Source: Lachnospiraceae bacterium UBA3633
GTDB lineage: Bacteria > Bacillota > Clostridia > Lachnospirales > Lachnospiraceae
DNA length: 64,000 bases
Assembly: GCA_002374095.1 (NCBI GenBank)
Contig: DFKY01000020.1
Coordinates: 1 to 64,000, forward strand
Direction of reading: 5' to 3'
The position numbers were made by a program, and so were the translations under genes. Below are positions 60,401 to 64,000 of the stretch, piece after piece. A model generated the notes under the pieces. The model was not told where the DNA came from. It did not search any database and saw only the letters and a program-made list of their open reading frames with translations. Position 1 is the stretch's first letter. Each line of letters opens with the position of its first letter.

Positions 60401-62118
60401 TGATGCTATTTTTGATTTTCGATATTATAATTATATATTTATTTTCTCAAAGCATAGCAAGTGGCAAGTGGTCATTTATGCCACGAAAAAGAGGTTATCT
60501 GTTTTATAATTTTCTCTCTGTTTTGTTAGTTTATAGTTTCTTTGGAATTTTCATAATATATCATCATATTATCATCTTAATTACAATTCTACTATTTTAT
60601 GTGTTATCGCTGACCATGTATTATGTACATGAGTTTAGAGGAACAAATATTTCACTTTCAGATGTATTGTCACTTAATACTGCAAAAGAAGTAGCTGGTG
60701 GATATGAGTATAAAATAAAGCCGATTTTTGTGATAGGACTTATCGTTGTGATAGAAGAATGCATAAGACGGATTATGATTATAAGACAAATGATGGCTTT
60801 GTATGATAGTGGCTCTTTACATGCAAGAAGTATGTCACATGACATAGTGTTAAGCTTAAGGATTAATTTTGTACCGCTTGTCTTATTTTTAATAATACTT
60901 TTCTTACTCTATAAAAAGATAAACATGAGTAAATATGATTATTCGCTTTCTGCTGGAGAAAATGAAGGATATATTTATAACTTCTTTTCTTCTATACCAA
61001 TTTTTCATGCTAAAAAAAATAGCGAAGACATTTTGAGTATAGATGCGGAAGTTAGAGATTTAATTGAAAATGCAGGTGCTATTGATAAAAAAGATATAGA
61101 TAAGAAAAGCCTACCTCATGTGATTGTAGTTATGAATGAGAGCTTTGGATCTGTTCACTATGCTGTAGATACAGATGTAGAAGTAACGCCGTATTATGAT
61201 AGCTTACAAGGACTTACAAAAGGCAATCTTTATGTCAATACTTTTGGCGGAGGCACAGCAAATACCGAATTTGAGTTTTTGACAAGCATGACAATTGGAA
61301 ATTATGATTTCCCAGTTATGCCATATAATAATTTCGTGAAAAGAGATAAATATAGTTTAGCAAGATATTTTAAAAGTCTAGATTATAAAACAATAGCAAT
61401 GCATCCTTATACAGCCACAAATTATCATAGGGATCTTGTATATAAAATGTTTGGATTTGATGAATTATTGTTTTTTAATGATTTTAGAGAAAAAAAGTAC
61501 ATCAGAGATTTTGTGTCAGATGAGTCATTTTATGAAGAAATAATTAGGCGCTATAAAGAAAATGTGATAAATGGAAAGAAACTTTTCCTTTTTGGTATAA
61601 CAATGCAAAATCATAGTGGATATAGTCACTTTGATGGAGAGATGGTAAAGTCTAAAATTGCCGGAGAGAAAGAGTCGATTGACTCATATTTATCGCTGAT
61701 TAAGATATCAGATGATGCACTTAAAACACTTATGGATTATTTTGAAAAAGAAGATGAGCGAGTAGTTATACTATTTTTTGGCGATCACAATGCAAGTTTT
61801 GGAACAGTACAAAATAAACTATTGTATGGTGAAAGTACAGACTACGAATTTACAAACGCATATAAAGTGCCATTTTTTATCTATGACAATAAATCAAGTG
61901 ATGATGACTATATAGATTCAATTTCTGCCAATTTTTTAAGCATAGAGCTTCTGAAGAAGGCGAATCTACCTTATGATAAACTTCATGATTTTCTTTCTAA
62001 AATATATGATGAGTATCCTACTTACAACTATCATAAAAGAAAAAATAGAAACACAAAGAAAACGTCTTATATACCATATGATCTGTATATGCAGTACGAA
62101 AAGGAATATTTACGATGA
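60400..62118 (+). CDS. LTA synthase-like membrane sulfatase-fold protein
   Basis: 572 residues. About five membrane helices occupy the first 180 residues, and an extracellular alkaline-phosphatase/sulfatase fold follows. VIVVMNESFGSVHYA gives the metal-binding Glu. The catalytic threonine is likely in GGGTANTEFEFLTS, and LFFGDHNASFG is a late metal site. This matches glycerol- or phosphoglycerol-transferring enzymes such as LtaS, though an ethanolamine- or other phosphate-transferase is possible. Start: ATG 60400, which shares its first base with the glmM stop. An AAGG lies about 12 bases before it. The neighbours support an envelope-polymer role. Confidence 0.88.
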   Translation: MMLFLIFDIIIIYLFSQSIASGKWSFMPRKRGYLFYNFLSVLLVYSFFGIFIIYHHIIILITILLFYVLSLTMYYVHEFRGTNISLSDVLSLNTAKEVAGGYEYKIKPIFVIGLIVVIEECIRRIMIIRQMMALYDSGSLHARSMSHDIVLSLRINFVPLVLFLIILFLLYKKINMSKYDYSLSAGENEGYIYNFFSSIPIFHAKKNSEDILSIDAEVRDLIENAGAIDKKDIDKKSLPHVIVVMNESFGSVHYAVDTDVEVTPYYDSLQGLTKGNLYVNTFGGGTANTEFEFLTSMTIGNYDFPVMPYNNFVKRDKYSLARYFKSLDYKTIAMHPYTATNYHRDLVYKMFGFDELLFFNDFREKKYIRDFVSDESFYEEIIRRYKENVINGKKLFLFGITMQNHSGYSHFDGEMVKSKIAGEKESIDSYLSLIKISDDALKTLMDYFEKEDERVVILFFGDHNASFGTVQNKLLYGESTDYEFTNAYKVPFFIYDNKSSDDDYIDSISANFLSIELLKKANLPYDKLHDFLSKIYDEYPTYNYHKRKNRNTKKTSYIPYDLYMQYEKEYLR

Positions 62119-63281
62119 AAGATATTTATCTTGACAATTCAGCAACAACTAAACTTGATGATGAAGTGATGGAATATATGAGCTCATTCAATAAAAGTTT
62201 TTATGCCAATCCGTCATCTATACATAGATTTGGGTACCTTGTGGAAGAAGAGATAAAAAAACATACGAAAACTTTTGCTGATCTTATAGGGGCAGACCCT
62301 TCAGAGCTTATCTGGACATCAGGGGGGACTGAAAGCAATAACCTTGCAATACTTGGATATGCTTATGCACATAAAAAAGAAGGCACGGGTATAATTACTA
62401 CAAAGATTGAGCATCCATCTGTGCTTAGGGCGTGCGAAAAATTATCTTCTGATGGGTATGATGTAAAGTATCTTGATGTTGATTCGACAGGGCATATAGA
62501 TTTAAAAGCCTTGGAAGAAAACATTACTGACAATATAATTTTAGTATCAATAATGTATGTCAATAATGAGATTGGATCCGTTCAAGATATAGATGCCATA
62601 GGAAAACTTATAAAAGAAAAGAATAAAAACACTGCATTTCATGTAGATTTTGTACAAGGGTTTGGAAAATATAAGGTAACTTGCAAAAAGAATCATATTG
62701 ATTTTTTATCTATAAGCTCCCATAAGTTTAATGGACCAAAAGGGGTAGGAGCTCTCTATAAAAAAAATGAAAAGCGAATTTTGCCACTATCGTATGGAGG
62801 CGGTCAGCAGCAAGGTCTAAGATCAGGCACACTCAATACTTTAGGAATAGTAGGGATGGTAGAGGCGGCAAAAAAGTATTATGATGACTTTGATGATATA
62901 AATAGCAGATTATTAAGAATTCGTGATTATTTGATTGATAGTCTTGCAAACTTAAGCAATAAATACGATAATATATATATAAACACTAAAAAGGATTCTA
63001 GTTTTGCACCCCATATTGTATCAGTGTCTTTCAAAGGAATTCGTTCGGAAGTATTAGTTCATGCACTTGAGGAAAAGGGTATATATGTGTCATCAGGTTC
63101 TGCATGTTCAAGTCATAGCAAGAAAGTTAGTGATACTTTAGTAGCAATAGGACTTGACAAAAATCTTATAGATTCTACGATAAGAGTGTCACTTGGCAGA
63201 TACAATGATATAGGAGAGATAGATACATTTATAACTGAGCTCGATAAGCTTATACCAAGTCTCGATATAAGAAAAAGATGA
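62115..63281 (+). CDS. Cysteine desulfurase (NifS/IscS type)
   Basis: Removes sulfur from cysteine for iron-sulfur clusters or tRNA thiolation. 388 residues, PLP fold. The N-terminal IYLDNSATTKLDDEV is typical. The PLP lysine lies in SISSHKFNGPKGVGAL near residue 200, and the active-site cysteine in SSGSACSSHSKK near residue 331. The loop length around that cysteine suggests the IscS-like group. No iscU, thiI or similar partner is adjacent, so the acceptor is unknown. The ATG overlaps the preceding stop by four bases, an odd companion for an envelope enzyme. Confidence 0.92.
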   Translation: MKDIYLDNSATTKLDDEVMEYMSSFNKSFYANPSSIHRFGYLVEEEIKKHTKTFADLIGADPSELIWTSGGTESNNLAILGYAYAHKKEGTGIITTKIEHPSVLRACEKLSSDGYDVKYLDVDSTGHIDLKALEENITDNIILVSIMYVNNEIGSVQDIDAIGKLIKEKNKNTAFHVDFVQGFGKYKVTCKKNHIDFLSISSHKFNGPKGVGALYKKNEKRILPLSYGGGQQQGLRSGTLNTLGIVGMVEAAKKYYDDFDDINSRLLRIRDYLIDSLANLSNKYDNIYINTKKDSSFAPHIVSVSFKGIRSEVLVHALEEKGIYVSSGSACSSHSKKVSDTLVAIGLDKNLIDSTIRVSLGRYNDIGEIDTFITELDKLIPSLDIRKR

Positions 63282-64000
63282 TTAAAAGTTTCATAGCAAA
63301 AATTAAATACATACTATTGGTGCTAATAATTACATTTACATGGTTTTCTTTTCCAGCGTTTTCTGCTTGGGGTGTTTTGCCAAGTGGGGATATGTTTTGG
63401 TATGAACCTGATGGCACTATAGCCTATGATGGATGGAAACTTATAGAAAATGGCGATACTGGCTATGCATATTATTATTATTTTGATAAAAATGGAGTAG
63501 TTCTTCGTGATGACATTACACCAGATTACTATGTAGTTAGTGCAGATGGCAGATATATAGATGATGATGGATATATACCTTATGTATATATAGGCAATGC
63601 AGGTGGTGATTTAGCAAATGGTTCAATGTATTCAGCAGAAATGCTCCAAGATATACAAAACAATAGTGCTAAACAAAAGAGTATTAAGTCCACAGGACAA
63701 TTTTTGTATGTGACAGATCCATCATTAATAGATGGGCCGACACCTTCTGACAATATAGTTATTGAAGTTAATCCTGATGGTACTGCAAGATCAATACTCG
63801 GAAAAAATGTAGTACTGAAAAATAAAGCAACAGGTAGCAATGCTTTTAATGCAGAGATGGATAGAAATATGCAAAATTATATACAGGGCGGTAATAACTA
63901 TAGCAAAAAAGTTAATGGCACTACATATACTAAGAGTAAATGGAAAGAAGTTATGGCACTTAAAGGTGGAGGGGCGACTATAATATTTGAAAATCCTTCC
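63278..64000 (+). CDS. Secreted cell-wall-binding repeat protein, cut by window edge
   Basis: 241 codons to the edge, no stop reached. The signal peptide has the core ILLVLIITFTWFSFPAFS and would be cut before AWGVLPSG. Residues about 36-110 carry aromatic-glycine repeats of the cell-wall-binding type (FWYEPDGTIAYDGWK, YYYYFDKNGVVLRDD, YYVVSADGRYIDDDGY). Such repeats bind choline or wall polymers in Firmicutes. The later part (ADGRY, NPDGTARSILGKN, NYIQGGNNYSKK) is not recognised. The ATG overlaps the desulfurase stop, so it may be cotranscribed, although the functions look unrelated. Confidence 0.8.
   Translation, partial: MIKSFIAKIKYILLVLIITFTWFSFPAFSAWGVLPSGDMFWYEPDGTIAYDGWKLIENGDTGYAYYYYFDKNGVVLRDDITPDYYVVSADGRYIDDDGYIPYVYIGNAGGDLANGSMYSAEMLQDIQNNSAKQKSIKSTGQFLYVTDPSLIDGPTPSDNIVIEVNPDGTARSILGKNVVLKNKATGSNAFNAEMDRNMQNYIQGGNNYSKKVNGTTYTKSKWKEVMALKGGGATIIFENPS

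Overview
The window looks like a low-G+C Clostridia chromosome, probably Lachnospirales or a neighbouring group. This rests on remembered family distributions, not a search. The supporting signs are AT-rich sequence (19 of 60 bases are G/C at 7021-7080), a six-gene Rnf complex, a type III glutamine synthetase, a bacterial glutaminyl-tRNA synthetase, and families I associate with Lachnospiraceae (DUF5717, DUF5716, DUF4364, DUF6273). Almost everything after position 1277 is on the + strand in tight operons with many 1-20 bp overlaps.

Layout. 1-1137: the 5' part of tilS on the minus strand, much richer in G+C than the rest. 1277-1350: an initiator tRNA with its own promoter and terminator. 1480-3613: two secreted proteins, an Ig-like/repeat protein and a tandem degenerate SGNH-like protein. 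3625-5304: glnS (-). 5433-5999: a small membrane-anchored protein. 6055-27795: a housekeeping run of rel, an MBL hydrolase, cmk, ispH, an S1 protein, a short MltG-like protein, a trmR-like methyltransferase, a U32 trhP-like gene, a DUF218 protein, an M16C peptidase, era, recO, a UDG, ribU, miaB, mutS, apbE and two envelope proteins. 27913-30206: rdgB, nrdR, an aroK-like gene and efp. 30236-35194: rnfCDGEAB, closed by a strong terminator. 35241-37343: glnN. 37398-38399: two minus-strand genes, one unknown and one DUF4364 regulator. 38475-43236: an uncharacterised three-gene module (DUF5717, an ASKHA/Hsp70-like DUF5716 protein, a TPR-like protein). 43241-56215: valS, topA, pyrG, gpsA, mutL, pcrA and a carboxyltransferase. 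56230-63281: envelope sugar and polymer genes (rfbA, rfbB, rfbD, glmM, an LtaS-like enzyme) and a cysteine desulfurase. 63278-64000: a secreted cell-wall-binding protein cut by the window edge.

How the genes connect. The Rnf subunits RnfG and RnfD carry the threonine motifs that ApbE flavinylates, and an apbE lipoprotein gene lies 5 kb upstream. The methyltransferase and U32 genes match the trmR/trhP pair that makes wobble 5-methoxyuridine-type modifications, and a short mltG-like gene precedes them as in Bacillus yrrL-yrrM-yrrN/O. The rfb genes, glmM and the LtaS-like enzyme all serve the cell envelope.

Most notable observations: (1) the DUF5717-DUF5716-TPR module with its divergent DUF4364 regulator; (2) five isolated genes whose -10 boxes sit only 6-8 bases before the start codon, which suggests leaderless mRNAs; (3) an A7 slippery site directly before the methyltransferase stop, joining it to a U32 gene that has no usual start codon; (4) a lipoprotein joining a hydrolase-like domain without its nucleophile to a DUF1266-like domain; (5) the composition break at the left edge. 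No CRISPR array, insertion sequence or prophage was seen, and no gene-free stretch exceeds 300 bases.
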